DNA of 64,000 nucleotides from Coriobacteriia bacterium (GTDB lineage: Bacteria; Actinomycetota; Coriobacteriia; Anaerosomatales; Anaerosomataceae). Under the pieces are notes generated by a model. That model did no database searches and was not told the DNA's origin. It saw nothing but the letters and a program-made list of their open reading frames with translations. This document shows positions 36,793-45,172 of this stretch, in pieces. Numbering within the stretch: position 1 is the first letter of the stretch; each line of letters starts with the position of its first letter. Where the stretch lies: positions 248,001 to 312,000 of the forward strand of contig JAUSBK010000007.1 of the NCBI GenBank assembly GCA_030652115.1. Reading direction: 5' to 3'. A program made the translations under genes and the position numbers.

Positions 36793-38046
36793 ATGTCGGA
36801 GGTCCGTGATCTCGCCACCCGCGCACGTCAGGCGGCCATCGCGCTCGCGAGTACGTCGACCGACCAGCGCAATCGCGCACTCCTCGTGATGTCGCACGCC
36901 CTGGTAGCGCAGCAGGACGAGATCATGGCGGCCAACGAGGCCGACATGGCCGAGGCGCGGGCCAAGGGCACCTCTGTCTCGCTGCTCGACCGGCTCGAGC
37001 TCAGCCCGATGCGCATCAAGGCGATCTCCGAGGCGTTGAAGAGCCTGTCGGTGCTGCCCGATCCGATCGGGGAGGTTCTGACAGGCTCGCGGCTCGCAAA
37101 CGGCATCTGGCTTCAGCAGGTGCGGGTTCCCATGGGCGTCGTCGCCATCATCTACGAGGCCCGGCCGAACGTGACAGCCGATGCCGCGGGCCTGTGCGTG
37201 AAGACCGGCAATGCGGTCATCCTGCGTGGGGGTTCGCTTGCGGTGAACTCCAATCTCGCCATCACCAGGGTGCTCTCGAACGCAGCGGTGAGTGCCGGAT
37301 TGCCCGAGGGCTGCATCCAGTCGGTGGCGTCCACCGAACGCGAGGCTGCCGAGGAACTGATGGGGCTTCACGGAATGATCGACGTGCTCATCCCGCGCGG
37401 CGGTGCGGGGCTGATCAAGAGCGTGGTCGAGAACGCCAAGGTCCCGGTGATCGAGACCGGTGTGGGCAACTGCCACGTGTACGTCCACGAGAAGGCCGAT
37501 CCTCAGATGGCGAGGCGCATCGTGGTCAATGCGAAGTGTTCGCGACCGGGCGTCTGCAACGCCGCCGAGACCCTTCTCATCGATGATGCGATCTACGAAA
37601 CGGTCCTCCCGCCGATCCTCAAGGAGCTTGAGGAGGCGGGCGTCACCATCTACGCCGACGATAAGACCCGTGCTCTCGGGGCGGTCATGCGCGTGAACCC
37701 CGCCACCGAGGAGGATTGGGCGACTGAGTACCTCGACCTCAAGATTGCGTGCAAGGTGGTCTCGGGTCTCGATGAGGCGATCCGCCACATCAACACCTAC
37801 GGGACCAAGCACAGCGAGGCGATCGTGACCGAGGACTACACGGCGGCGGTGCGATTCCTGAACGAGGTGGACGCAGCCGCAGTGTACGTGAACGCGTCAA
37901 CGCGCTTCACTGATGGCGGTGAATTCGGCCTCGGCGCGGAGATCGGCATCTCGACCCAGAAGCTTCACGCGCGCGGACCCATGGGGCTCGCCGCGCTCAC
38001 GACCACCAAGTACGTCGCGATGGGAAGCGGTCAGATACGGGAGTGA
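36793..38046 (+). CDS. proA: Gamma-glutamyl phosphate reductase
   Basis: A 417-residue NADPH-dependent reductase producing glutamate-5-semialdehyde for proline. Motifs: IYEARPNVTADAAGLCVKTGNAVILRGG, and the catalytic Cys in VNAKCSRPGVCNAAE. GGEFGLGAEIGISTQKLHARGP closes the family signature. The ATG at 36793 has GAGGGAAGGGAC upstream. Its stop overlaps nadD. Confidence 0.96.
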   Translation: MSEVRDLATRARQAAIALASTSTDQRNRALLVMSHALVAQQDEIMAANEADMAEARAKGTSVSLLDRLELSPMRIKAISEALKSLSVLPDPIGEVLTGSRLANGIWLQQVRVPMGVVAIIYEARPNVTADAAGLCVKTGNAVILRGGSLAVNSNLAITRVLSNAAVSAGLPEGCIQSVASTEREAAEELMGLHGMIDVLIPRGGAGLIKSVVENAKVPVIETGVGNCHVYVHEKADPQMARRIVVNAKCSRPGVCNAAETLLIDDAIYETVLPPILKELEEAGVTIYADDKTRALGAVMRVNPATEEDWATEYLDLKIACKVVSGLDEAIRHINTYGTKHSEAIVTEDYTAAVRFLNEVDAAAVYVNASTRFTDGGEFGLGAEIGISTQKLHARGPMGLAALTTTKYVAMGSGQIRE

Positions 38047-38654
38047 GAAAGCAACTCCGGCTTGGCATCATGGGCGGCACGTTCGACCCGATCCACTACG
38101 GTCATCTCGTTGCCGCCGAAGAAGCGCTCGTCCAGTTCAGTCTGGACCGCGTGGTGTTCATGCCTACCGGCGAGCCTGCGCGCAAGTCGCACCGTCGGGT
38201 GACGTCAGCCGAACACCGCTACCTGATGACTGTCATCGCCACGGCGAGCAATCCCGACTTCACGGTCAGCCGTCTCGAGGTCGACCGCCCGGGCGTCACC
38301 TACACCGTCGACACCATGCTGGAGTTGCGCGCGGCCCACGGATCCGAGACGGAGCTCTTCTTCATCACCGGCGCAGACGCCATTCTCGACATCCTCACCT
38401 GGAAGGATTCGGCCCGCCTCGCGGGGGCATGCACGCTCATCGCGGCCACCCGTCCGGGCTACGACCTCTCGCGCATCATGACGCAACCGGGCGCCGAGGC
38501 ATTCTCGATCGAACTCATGGAGGTTCCGGCGCTCGCAATCTCCTCGACCGATATCCGCACGCGGATCGCGGCCCGTCGGCCCGTCCGCTACCTGCTGCCC
38601 GAGGCCGTGGCCACATACGTGCGCAAGAACGGCCTCTACGAGGGGACGGTCTGA
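38043..38654 (+). CDS. nadD: Nicotinate-nucleotide adenylyltransferase
   Basis: A 203-residue enzyme forming deamido-NAD from nicotinate mononucleotide and ATP. GGTFDPIHYGHL carries the HxGH nucleotidyl-transferase motif and ISSTDIRTRI the second (ISSTxxR) motif. GTG at 38043 overlaps the proA stop (GTGA). In many Gram-positives nadD-yqeK-rsfS are linked, as here. Confidence 0.95.
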   Translation: MRKQLRLGIMGGTFDPIHYGHLVAAEEALVQFSLDRVVFMPTGEPARKSHRRVTSAEHRYLMTVIATASNPDFTVSRLEVDRPGVTYTVDTMLELRAAHGSETELFFITGADAILDILTWKDSARLAGACTLIAATRPGYDLSRIMTQPGAEAFSIELMEVPALAISSTDIRTRIAARRPVRYLLPEAVATYVRKNGLYEGTV

Positions 38655-38655
38655 C

Positions 38656-39234
38656 GTGCCGGTCTCCTACGAGCAGGCGCACGCGCAGGTGAGGGCACGT
38701 CTGTCCGCAGAGGCGCTCGGCCACTCCGAGCGCGTTGCAGCCACCGCGGCGCACGTCGCCTCGCTTTACGGCTACGATCCGGAAGCCGCTCGTCTCGCGG
38801 GACTTCTTCACGACTGGCACCGGGAAACGCCCGCCGAAGACCTCGTCGGGCGGGCGCGTCGCCTCGGCCTCGACGTGACCGAGGTGGACGAGGCTGTGCC
38901 GTACCTCCTGCACGGACCGGTCGCGCAGGCGGATCTCGAGCTCGAGTTCCGCGACCTCCCCGAAGACGTGCTGACCGCCGTCGGCGCCCATACGTACGGC
39001 ATGCCGGACATGGCGCAATTGTCGATGATCGTGTACATCGCCGATGTCATCGAACCGGCGCGCCACCAACACGGCGTTGACTCACTGCGCTCCTCGGCCG
39101 GCGTGCGCCCGCTCGAAGACCTGTTCGCCGAGGCGTATGCCGCCTCACTGCATCACCTCATCGAGCGCCGGAGACGCATCCACCCACAGACGGTCTCGAC
39201 CTGGAACGACATCGCGGCGAGGAGTCACCGATGA
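38656..39234 (+). CDS. yqeK: HD-domain hydrolase YqeK (Ap4A hydrolase)
   Basis: A 192-residue HD-domain protein. HSERVAATAAHVA gives the first His, LAGLLHDWHRE the HD pair and VGAHTYG a further ligand; YIADVIEPAR is the C-terminal family motif. Characterised YqeK proteins cleave diadenosine tetraphosphate symmetrically. GTG at 38656, one base after nadD; overlaps the next gene by four bases. Confidence 0.92.
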   Translation: MPVSYEQAHAQVRARLSAEALGHSERVAATAAHVASLYGYDPEAARLAGLLHDWHRETPAEDLVGRARRLGLDVTEVDEAVPYLLHGPVAQADLELEFRDLPEDVLTAVGAHTYGMPDMAQLSMIVYIADVIEPARHQHGVDSLRSSAGVRPLEDLFAEAYAASLHHLIERRRRIHPQTVSTWNDIAARSHR

Positions 39235-40424
39235 GCGCGCGCCGACACGCAGGGCGCTCGCGTGACGACGATCGGGAGCTTCGGCCGTCCCCGGAAGCCG
39301 ACTATCCCCGGCGCCGCACGCACCACGAGCCCGAGCGGCCCCCGACCTCGAAGCCGGAGCCAGGGTGGCGCGCCACGAAACGCTCGTCCAAGCTCGGCAA
39401 GCAGGTCCGCCGTGACGCGCGGACGGAGCGGCGCAAGCAGCAGCTCAGCGAGGGCGTCCGTGCCACCAAGAGCAGCGCGATAGGGGTCATGCAGATCGCC
39501 GCCAGGGTACTCGTTGGTGCAGTGGCGCTCGTGCTCGTGCTGGCGTTGCTGGTGCTCGGCGTGAACGCTGGTGCCCGGTGGATGGCAAAGCGTCAGGCCG
39601 AGCAGGACGCGACCCCGGAGGCCCTCGCCGAGCAAGCGCGCGAGAACCTGCTGATCGTGGGCGTCACCGACACGACCGCCGAGTTCCTTGCGGTGCGCCT
39701 GGATGAGACCGACGGACAGATACTGGGCATCGCCATACCGAGCGGCGCGTTCATGGAAGTGCCGGGCCAGGGCTTCGAGCGCGTCGGCGAGAGCTACGGC
39801 TCGGGCGTGGGGGTCTCGCTCGCGGCGGTGTCGAACTACCTATCGGTGTCTTTTGCGCACTACGTGGTCGTGGACGACACGGTCTACCAGGATGCGCTGA
39901 CGAATCAGAGCCTTCGCGACGTGATGGCCAACGTGCAGGAGTCCGATCTCAGCGCCGAGGACCAGAAGCGCATCGCCGAGTTCATCGACTCGGTGGGCAG
40001 CGACCGAACGGCGCTCGTGTCACTGCCGGTCAAGCCGATCGACCTCGGCGGGCAGACGTACTACGAGCCCCAGCGCGACGATATCGCGGACCTGTTGCTC
40101 CAGTGGTGGGGCGTCAGGATTGGTGCCGAGGACTCCTCGGTGCGGGTGATAATCTACAACGGCGTCGGCACGCCGGGCATCGCGGGAGCAGCGGCACAGC
40201 AGCTCATCACCGCGGGACTGCGGGTCGTGGACACCCGGAACGCCGACAGGTTCGACTACGACACGACGATGATCGTCGTCCAGAGCGGGAGTCCCGATCA
40301 AGGGGAGCAGGTGCGTCAGGCATTGGGTGTTGGCGAGATCGTCGAACAACCCTCGGATCAGGATGTCGCCGACGTGGTGGTCATCATCGGCCGCGACTAC
40401 GTGCCGCCGGTGGCGAATCAGTGA
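39231..40424 (+). CDS. Membrane protein with degenerate LCP-like domain and LytR_C domain
   Basis: A 397-residue protein. A very basic, Pro-rich cytoplasmic part (1-82) precedes one membrane helix (about 84-112). Residues about 138-275 look like an LytR-CpsA-Psr domain, which normally attaches glycopolymers to the wall; but the catalytic IPRD-type Arg is replaced, giving AIPSGAF (S171), so enzymatic activity is doubtful. Residues about 302-395 are a LytR_C domain (VRVIIYNGVGTPGIAG). Position between yqeK and rsfS matches LCP genes in Gram-positives. Possibly a non-catalytic scaffold. Confidence 0.78.
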   Translation: MSARRHAGRSRDDDRELRPSPEADYPRRRTHHEPERPPTSKPEPGWRATKRSSKLGKQVRRDARTERRKQQLSEGVRATKSSAIGVMQIAARVLVGAVALVLVLALLVLGVNAGARWMAKRQAEQDATPEALAEQARENLLIVGVTDTTAEFLAVRLDETDGQILGIAIPSGAFMEVPGQGFERVGESYGSGVGVSLAAVSNYLSVSFAHYVVVDDTVYQDALTNQSLRDVMANVQESDLSAEDQKRIAEFIDSVGSDRTALVSLPVKPIDLGGQTYYEPQRDDIADLLLQWWGVRIGAEDSSVRVIIYNGVGTPGIAGAAAQQLITAGLRVVDTRNADRFDYDTTMIVVQSGSPDQGEQVRQALGVGEIVEQPSDQDVADVVVIIGRDYVPPVANQ

Positions 40425-40442
40425 ACGGAAGGAGCAATCACC

Positions 40443-40835
40443 CTGGAACCCCGTGAAATCGCACTGCTCGCCGCCGAGGCGGCAGCCGAGAAGAAGGCAG
40501 CGGACATCGTGGTGTTGGACGTGGCCGAGACGCTCGTCATCACCGCGTTCTTCGTGGTAGCGACGGGCTCGAGCGATCGTCAGGTGAAGAGCATCGCCGA
40601 TGAGGTCGAGGACCAGCTGCGCGAGAAGGCCGGCGTGAAGCCCATCGGCCGGGAAGGCGAGCGCGAAGGCAAGTGGGTGCTGCTGGACTTCGGCGACTTG
40701 GTCGTGCATGTGTTCCAGCCGGAGGAGCGTGACTTCTACCGGCTCGAAAAGCTGTGGTCCGACGCGCCGCGCGTGGAGCTTCCCGCGTCGGTGGCCGAGC
40801 AGACGGCGCCCCAGCCGGAGGCCGCCAACTCGTGA
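40443..40835 (+). CDS. rsfS: Ribosomal silencing factor RsfS, apparent CTG start
   Basis: A protein of about 130 residues that binds uL14 and stops subunit joining. The family core is clear: ADIVVLDVAETL, ATGSSDRQVKSIADEVED, GKWVLLDFGDLVVHVFQPEERDFYRLEKLW. The preceding stop is in the same frame at 40422-40424 and there is no ATG, GTG or TTG until 40509, which would delete the conserved first helix (about 22 residues). A CTG at 40443 lies eight bases after GGAAGGAG (40427-40434), so CTG is taken as the start. The tail ends in Pro/Ala-rich sequence and overlaps the next gene. Confidence 0.88.
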   Translation: MEPREIALLAAEAAAEKKAADIVVLDVAETLVITAFFVVATGSSDRQVKSIADEVEDQLREKAGVKPIGREGEREGKWVLLDFGDLVVHVFQPEERDFYRLEKLWSDAPRVELPASVAEQTAPQPEAANS

Positions 40836-41785
40836 AGCGGGGCCTCAGGGTCTACGGGGTTCAGCTCGCGCTCATAGCCGTGGCGGCCGTGTGGGGCGGG
40901 ACGTTCGTCGTCGTCAAGGACGCGGTGTCACAGTACCCGCTCTACGCGTTCCTGGCGCTTCGCTTCGCGATCGCCGTCGTGGCGTTCGCGGTCGTGCTCC
41001 CCTCATCACTCACCCGCCTGCGCAGAGACACGCTCGGTGTGGGGCTTCTTGCCGGGGTGTTCCTGACCGCAGGCTACGTGTTCCAGACCTGGGGCCTGCA
41101 GGGTACCAGCGCCTCCAAAGCCGCGTTCATCACAGGCATGTTCGTGGTCATCACGCCAGCGCTCCAGGCGCTCGTGCTACGGCGGGTGCCAAGGCGCACG
41201 ACGGTGCTCGGCGTGGTGCTCGCTGTTGCGGGGCTGTGGCTCCTCTCCGGTGGCGGGGAGGGCGGATGGACGGTGGGGGATACCCGTGTGCTGCTCTGCG
41301 CGGTTGCGTACTCGGCGCACATGATCGTTCTCGGGGGCCTCGGCGACCGCCACGACGTACGTCCCCTGACGCTGGTACAGCTTGCCACCGTCGCGGTCGT
41401 CTGCGGCGTGGTGTCCGTGGCGACCGAACCGATAGCGCTGCCCTCCGAAACGACGGTGTGGGTGGCCCTCGTGATCACCGGCGTGTTCGCCTCGGCGGTG
41501 GCCTTTGCCGTGCAGACCTACGCTCAGCGGTTCCTGTCGCCGAGCAAGACCGCGCTCATCCTTATCACCGAGCCGGCGTTCGGCGGTGTCTTCGGGTGGA
41601 TCGCGGGCGAGCGGCTCGGCGTGAGCGGTCTTGCGGGCAGCGCACTCATCCTCTCGGGAATGGTCGTGGCCGAGATGCTGGGCGTCGGGACCGAAGTCGG
41701 TGCCGATGCGGTCGAGTACGAGCCGAGTGTGGAGGGTCCGCCGGTTCCGCTGCTGGACGAAGGCCCGGAGACGGTGCCCGAGTAG
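40832..41785 (+). CDS. EamA/DMT-superfamily permease
   Basis: A 317-residue protein with ten predicted helices in two EamA repeats (first starts about residue 10 with IAVAAVWGGTFVVVKDAV, second about 155). These carriers export metabolites or take up small molecules; the substrate cannot be read from sequence. A 40-residue acidic tail follows the last helix. GTG at 40832 overlaps the rsfS stop (GTGA). Confidence 0.88.
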   Translation: MKRGLRVYGVQLALIAVAAVWGGTFVVVKDAVSQYPLYAFLALRFAIAVVAFAVVLPSSLTRLRRDTLGVGLLAGVFLTAGYVFQTWGLQGTSASKAAFITGMFVVITPALQALVLRRVPRRTTVLGVVLAVAGLWLLSGGGEGGWTVGDTRVLLCAVAYSAHMIVLGGLGDRHDVRPLTLVQLATVAVVCGVVSVATEPIALPSETTVWVALVITGVFASAVAFAVQTYAQRFLSPSKTALILITEPAFGGVFGWIAGERLGVSGLAGSALILSGMVVAEMLGVGTEVGADAVEYEPSVEGPPVPLLDEGPETVPE

Positions 41786-41798
41786 GGAAGCGGTCGGG

Positions 41799-41826
41799 TT
41801 GACCGGGCCGAAGCGCCTGGTATACT
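41799..41826 (+). promoter_or_regulatory. Putative tRNA-Ala promoter
   Basis: TTGACC at 41799-41804, spacer 16, then TATACT at 41821-41826 with TGG before it (extended -10). The strongest consensus match in the window. Confidence 0.75.
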
Positions 41827-41857
41827 TCCGTTTGCTGCGCGAGCAGCACCCAGACGT

Positions 41858-41933
41858 GGGGCCATAGCTCAGCTGGGAGAGCGCATGGCTGGCAGCCATG
41901 AGGTCAGGGGTTCGATCCCCCTTGGCTCCACCA
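41858..41933 (+). tRNA. tRNA-Ala (anticodon GGC)
   Basis: A 76-base cloverleaf with encoded CCA. Acceptor GGGGCCA (41858-41864) pairs with TGGCTCC (41923-41929); the third pair is G-T, the G3-U70 identity element of tRNA-Ala. D arm GCTC/GAGC; anticodon stem CATGG/CCATG with loop CTGGCAG gives GGC, reading GCC; T arm with GTTCGATCC. Discriminator A41930. Confidence 0.97.
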
Positions 41934-41945
41934 AAGACAGATGAC

Positions 41946-41974
41946 GCAAGGCCCGGAGATCCTCCGGGCCTTGC
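41946..41974 (+). terminator. Terminator after tRNA-Ala
   Basis: A perfect 13-bp stem (41946-41958 with 41962-41974) around an ATC loop. Confidence 0.85.
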
Positions 41975-42060
41975 TCGCGTTCAGTTATGCGCGAACCGCG
42001 GAGGGCGTGCTAGCGTCTCACGGGTATGAACGACGTGCAGGCATCGAGGGGGGAGTCCCG

Positions 42061-42456
42061 ATGAGACGCGCGACCATTGTGTGGGTCGTCATGACGCTCG
42101 CGATCTCGGCAGCGGCCGTGGCAGGCTGTGACGGCGATGTCCGGCTGAAAGACGACGACAACGGCACGAGCGTGACGCTCGCGAATGGCGAAGCGCTTGA
42201 GCTCGTGCTCACCTCGAATCCGACGACCGGCTACTCATGGAGTGCGGTCGAGGTCCCGGCGTGTCTCGATCAGGACGGCGAGCCGGAGTACGACTCCGAC
42301 GCGCTTCCCGGCATGGTGGGTGCGGGCGGCGAGGACACGTGGCGGTTCGTGGGGGCGGAACCCGGCGAGGGCACACTTCGGCTGGAGTACAAGAAGTCGT
42401 GGGAGGGCGAGGTCGAGGCGGTCCAGGTCTATGAGATCGACGTGACCGTGGAGTAG
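42061..42456 (+). CDS. Chagasin-family (I42) protease-inhibitor-like lipoprotein
   Basis: A 131-residue protein. An N-terminal signal ends in AAAVAGC, a good lipobox, so the mature protein should be lipid-anchored from Cys22 or so. The remainder matches the chagasin fold: SNPTTGYSW is the inhibitory NPTTG loop, then GEDTWRFVGAEPGEGTLRLEYKKSWEG. Chagasins block papain-like cysteine proteases; the target here is unknown. The ATG at 42061 has a GAGGGGGAG site upstream, and longer forms would run into the tRNA terminator. Confidence 0.85.
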   Translation: MRRATIVWVVMTLAISAAAVAGCDGDVRLKDDDNGTSVTLANGEALELVLTSNPTTGYSWSAVEVPACLDQDGEPEYDSDALPGMVGAGGEDTWRFVGAEPGEGTLRLEYKKSWEGEVEAVQVYEIDVTVE

Positions 42457-42479
42457 GCTGCTCGGCGCTCGGCTTCCGC

Positions 42480-42511
42480 TACAATGAGGCGCACCTGTCG
42501 CACCCATTGTA
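42480..42511 (+). promoter_or_regulatory. Inverted repeat over a possible leuS -10
   Basis: TACAATG (42480-42486) and CATTGTA (42505-42511) are perfect 7-base inverted arms, 18 bases apart. The left arm contains TACAAT, a -10 candidate for leuS. No good -35 is seen, so operator or hairpin function is a suggestion. Confidence 0.35.
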
Positions 42512-42528
42512 GAAGCGGAGGCACTTGC

Positions 42529-45063
42529 GTGACGCGCCCGTACGAACCGCACGCGTTCGAGGAGAAGTGGCAGGCAGTCTGGGACGCCGAGGGACTCTAC
42601 TCGGTGACGGAGGACCTGTCGCGGCCGAAGAAGTACGTCCTCGAGATGTTCCCGTACCCTTCGGGCGACATCCACATGGGTCACGTGCGCAACTACTCGA
42701 TCGGCGACGTGGTCGCCCGCTTCTCGACCATGCGTGGTTTCAACGTGCTGCATCCCATCGGCTGGGACGCATTCGGGCTGCCGGCCGAGAACGCGGCGAT
42801 CAAGAACGCCACCCACCCGGCAAAGTGGACGTACGCGAACATCGACACCCAGGCGGCGTCGTTCAGGCGCATGGGCTTCAGCTACGACTGGGACCGCACC
42901 GTCAAGTCATGCGACGTGGACTACTACCGCTGGGGTCAGTGGATCTTCCTGAAGTTCTGGGAGCGCGGCCTGGTGGAGCGCAAGAAGTCCCCGGTCAACT
43001 GGTGCCCGAGCTGCAAGACCGTGCTCGCCAACGAGCAGGTGATCGGCGACGGCGTGTGCTGGCGCTGCAAGAGCGTGGTTGAGAAGCGCGACCTCGAGCA
43101 GTGGTACTTCAAGATCACCGAGTACGCCCAGGAGCTGCTGGATGATCTGGACACGCTTCCGGGCTGGCCCGAGCGCGTGAAGACCATGCAGGCCAACTGG
43201 ATCGGCCGCAGCGAGGGCGCCGAGGTGGATTTCACGCTCTGCGATGCGAGCGGCGAGCCCACCGAGACCACGATCACCGTGTTCACCACGAGGCCGGATA
43301 CGCTCTTCGGCTGCTCGTTCTTCCTGCTGGCGCCCGAGCACGCGCTCGTGCGCGAGCTCACCGAGGGCACCGAGTACGCCGCGGCTGTGCAGGCCGTCAT
43401 CACCGCGACCGCTCGCGAGACCGCGGTCGAGCGGGCGAGCGGCGAGGCCGAGAAGGTGGGTGCGTTTACCGGGAGGTACGTGGTGAACCCGGTCAACGGC
43501 GAGAAGGTGCCGGTGTGGGTGAGCAACTACGTGCTGATGGAGTACGGCACCGGTGCGGTCATGGCCGTGCCCTCCGGCGACCAGCGCGACTTCGACTTCG
43601 CGCGCAAGTACGCGCTCCCGATCCCGCCGGTGGTGGTGGCCGAGGACGACCCGCTGCTCGAAGATCTGCGTGATGCGCGCGACCGCGTTTCGAGTGACGT
43701 GCCCTGGGCCGGGGCGTTCGACGGCTACGGCGTGATGGTGCAGTCAGGCGAGTTCACGGGCATGCGCGGCGGCAAGGCGAGCGAGGGCATGAAGGCCGTG
43801 ACGGAGTGGTTGGCCGAGCGCGGACAGGGTCGCTTCTCCATCAACTTCCGTCTGCGTGACTGGCTCATCAGCCGTCAGCGGTACTGGGGCAACCCGATCC
43901 CGGCCGTGCACTGCCCCGCGTGCGGGCTGGTCCCGGTGCCCGAGGAGCAGCTGCCGGTGGTGCTTCCTATGAACGTGGACATCACCAAGGGCGAGACGCT
44001 TGCGGATCATCCCGAGTTCTACGAGACGACATGTCCGAAGTGCGGCGGCGCGGCCAAGCGCGAGACCGACACGATGGACACGTTCACCTGCTCCTCGTGG
44101 TACTACTTCCGCTACTGCGATGCCCGCGACGACTCGGCGGCATTCGCGCGCACGAATGCCGACTACTGGATGCCGGTCGATCAGTACATCGGCGGCATCG
44201 AGCACGCGATCCTCCACCTGCTGTACTCGAGGTTCTTCACGAAGGTGTTCGCCGATCTGGAACTCACCTCGGCGCGCGAGCCGTTCACCAACCTGCTCAC
44301 GCAGGGCATGGTGAAGAAGGACGGCGAGACGATGAGCAAGTCCAGAGGCAACGTGGTGGCGCCCGAGGACATGGTGGCACGCTACGGCGCCGACGCCTTG
44401 CGCGCATTCATCCTGTTCATGGCGCCGCCCGACAAGGACCTCGACTGGAACCAGGACGGCCTTGAGGGCATGTCCCGGTTCCTCGGCCGGCTATGGCGAT
44501 ATGTCTCCGAAGTTGCCGAAGGCTCCAATGCAGGCGGTGGCGCAGGCGACGATGCCCTCGCAAAGACGCTGCGCCGCGAGCGGCATCGGGTTGTGGGTAA
44601 AGTGACGGACGACATCGAGCGGTTCGGCTTCAACACGGCCCTCTCGGCGATGATGGAGCTCCTGAACGCCGCCGGCGACTACCGTCGGACGGTAGCGTCT
44701 GACGTACGCGACGCCGCGCTCGAGCGCGAGGTCGCCCAGACGCTCGTTCTGCTGATCGCACCATACGCCCCGCACATGGCCGAGGAGTTGTGGCGCGAGG
44801 TGCTCGGACATGAAGGGTCGGTCCATCGCGAGGCATGGCCGGCGTTCGATGCGGCGCTTGCGGCTGCCGATGAGGTCGAGATCGCAGTGCAGGTGAATGG
44901 CAAGGTACGCGCCAAGCTCACGATCGCGGCCGATGCGGCCGAGGACATGGTTCGCGAAGCGGCCCTCGGCCTGCCGAAGGTCCAGGAGCACCTGGCGGGG
45001 ATGGAAGTCCGCAAGGTGGTCGTCGTCCCGGGTAAGCTCGTGAGCATCGTCGCCGCGTCCTGA
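42529..45063 (+). CDS. leuS: Leucyl-tRNA synthetase
   Basis: An 844-residue class I synthetase. The HIGH motif appears as HMGH (49-52) within FPYPSGDIHMGHVRNY; MSKS is at 602-605 (KMSKS-type, here TMSKS). The connective-peptide editing domain (about 220-410), a zinc-type CPxC pair region (VNWCPSCKTVLANEQ) and the C-terminal anticodon/VC domain are present (ending IAVQVNGKVRAKLTI...). The GTG at 42529 follows AGCGGAGGC. Bacterial type, single chain. Confidence 0.96.
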   Translation: MTRPYEPHAFEEKWQAVWDAEGLYSVTEDLSRPKKYVLEMFPYPSGDIHMGHVRNYSIGDVVARFSTMRGFNVLHPIGWDAFGLPAENAAIKNATHPAKWTYANIDTQAASFRRMGFSYDWDRTVKSCDVDYYRWGQWIFLKFWERGLVERKKSPVNWCPSCKTVLANEQVIGDGVCWRCKSVVEKRDLEQWYFKITEYAQELLDDLDTLPGWPERVKTMQANWIGRSEGAEVDFTLCDASGEPTETTITVFTTRPDTLFGCSFFLLAPEHALVRELTEGTEYAAAVQAVITATARETAVERASGEAEKVGAFTGRYVVNPVNGEKVPVWVSNYVLMEYGTGAVMAVPSGDQRDFDFARKYALPIPPVVVAEDDPLLEDLRDARDRVSSDVPWAGAFDGYGVMVQSGEFTGMRGGKASEGMKAVTEWLAERGQGRFSINFRLRDWLISRQRYWGNPIPAVHCPACGLVPVPEEQLPVVLPMNVDITKGETLADHPEFYETTCPKCGGAAKRETDTMDTFTCSSWYYFRYCDARDDSAAFARTNADYWMPVDQYIGGIEHAILHLLYSRFFTKVFADLELTSAREPFTNLLTQGMVKKDGETMSKSRGNVVAPEDMVARYGADALRAFILFMAPPDKDLDWNQDGLEGMSRFLGRLWRYVSEVAEGSNAGGGAGDDALAKTLRRERHRVVGKVTDDIERFGFNTALSAMMELLNAAGDYRRTVASDVRDAALEREVAQTLVLLIAPYAPHMAEELWREVLGHEGSVHREAWPAFDAALAAADEVEIAVQVNGKVRAKLTIAADAAEDMVREAALGLPKVQEHLAGMEVRKVVVVPGKLVSIVAAS

Positions 45064-45136
45064 AGCTTCCGTTGAGAAGCGGGTGACATCCCGCTAGGTT
45101 TGGTGCAAGGCCACCGGTGCATTCTCTAGACCGGAT

Positions 45137-45166
45137 GCCCCCTCCGTCCAGATGGATGAAGGGGGC
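45137..45166 (+). terminator. Hairpin between leuS and comEA
   Basis: GCCCCCT (45137-45143) pairs with AGGGGGC (45160-45166), followed by GTTT. The right arm includes the comEA ribosome site, so it may act both as leuS terminator and as translational control. Confidence 0.5.
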
Positions 45167-45172
45167 GTTTCT

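Noticed and set aside
42457-42528. T-box riboswitch ahead of leuS
   Set aside because: The leader is only about 70 bases, with no specifier loop, T-box sequence or antiterminator.
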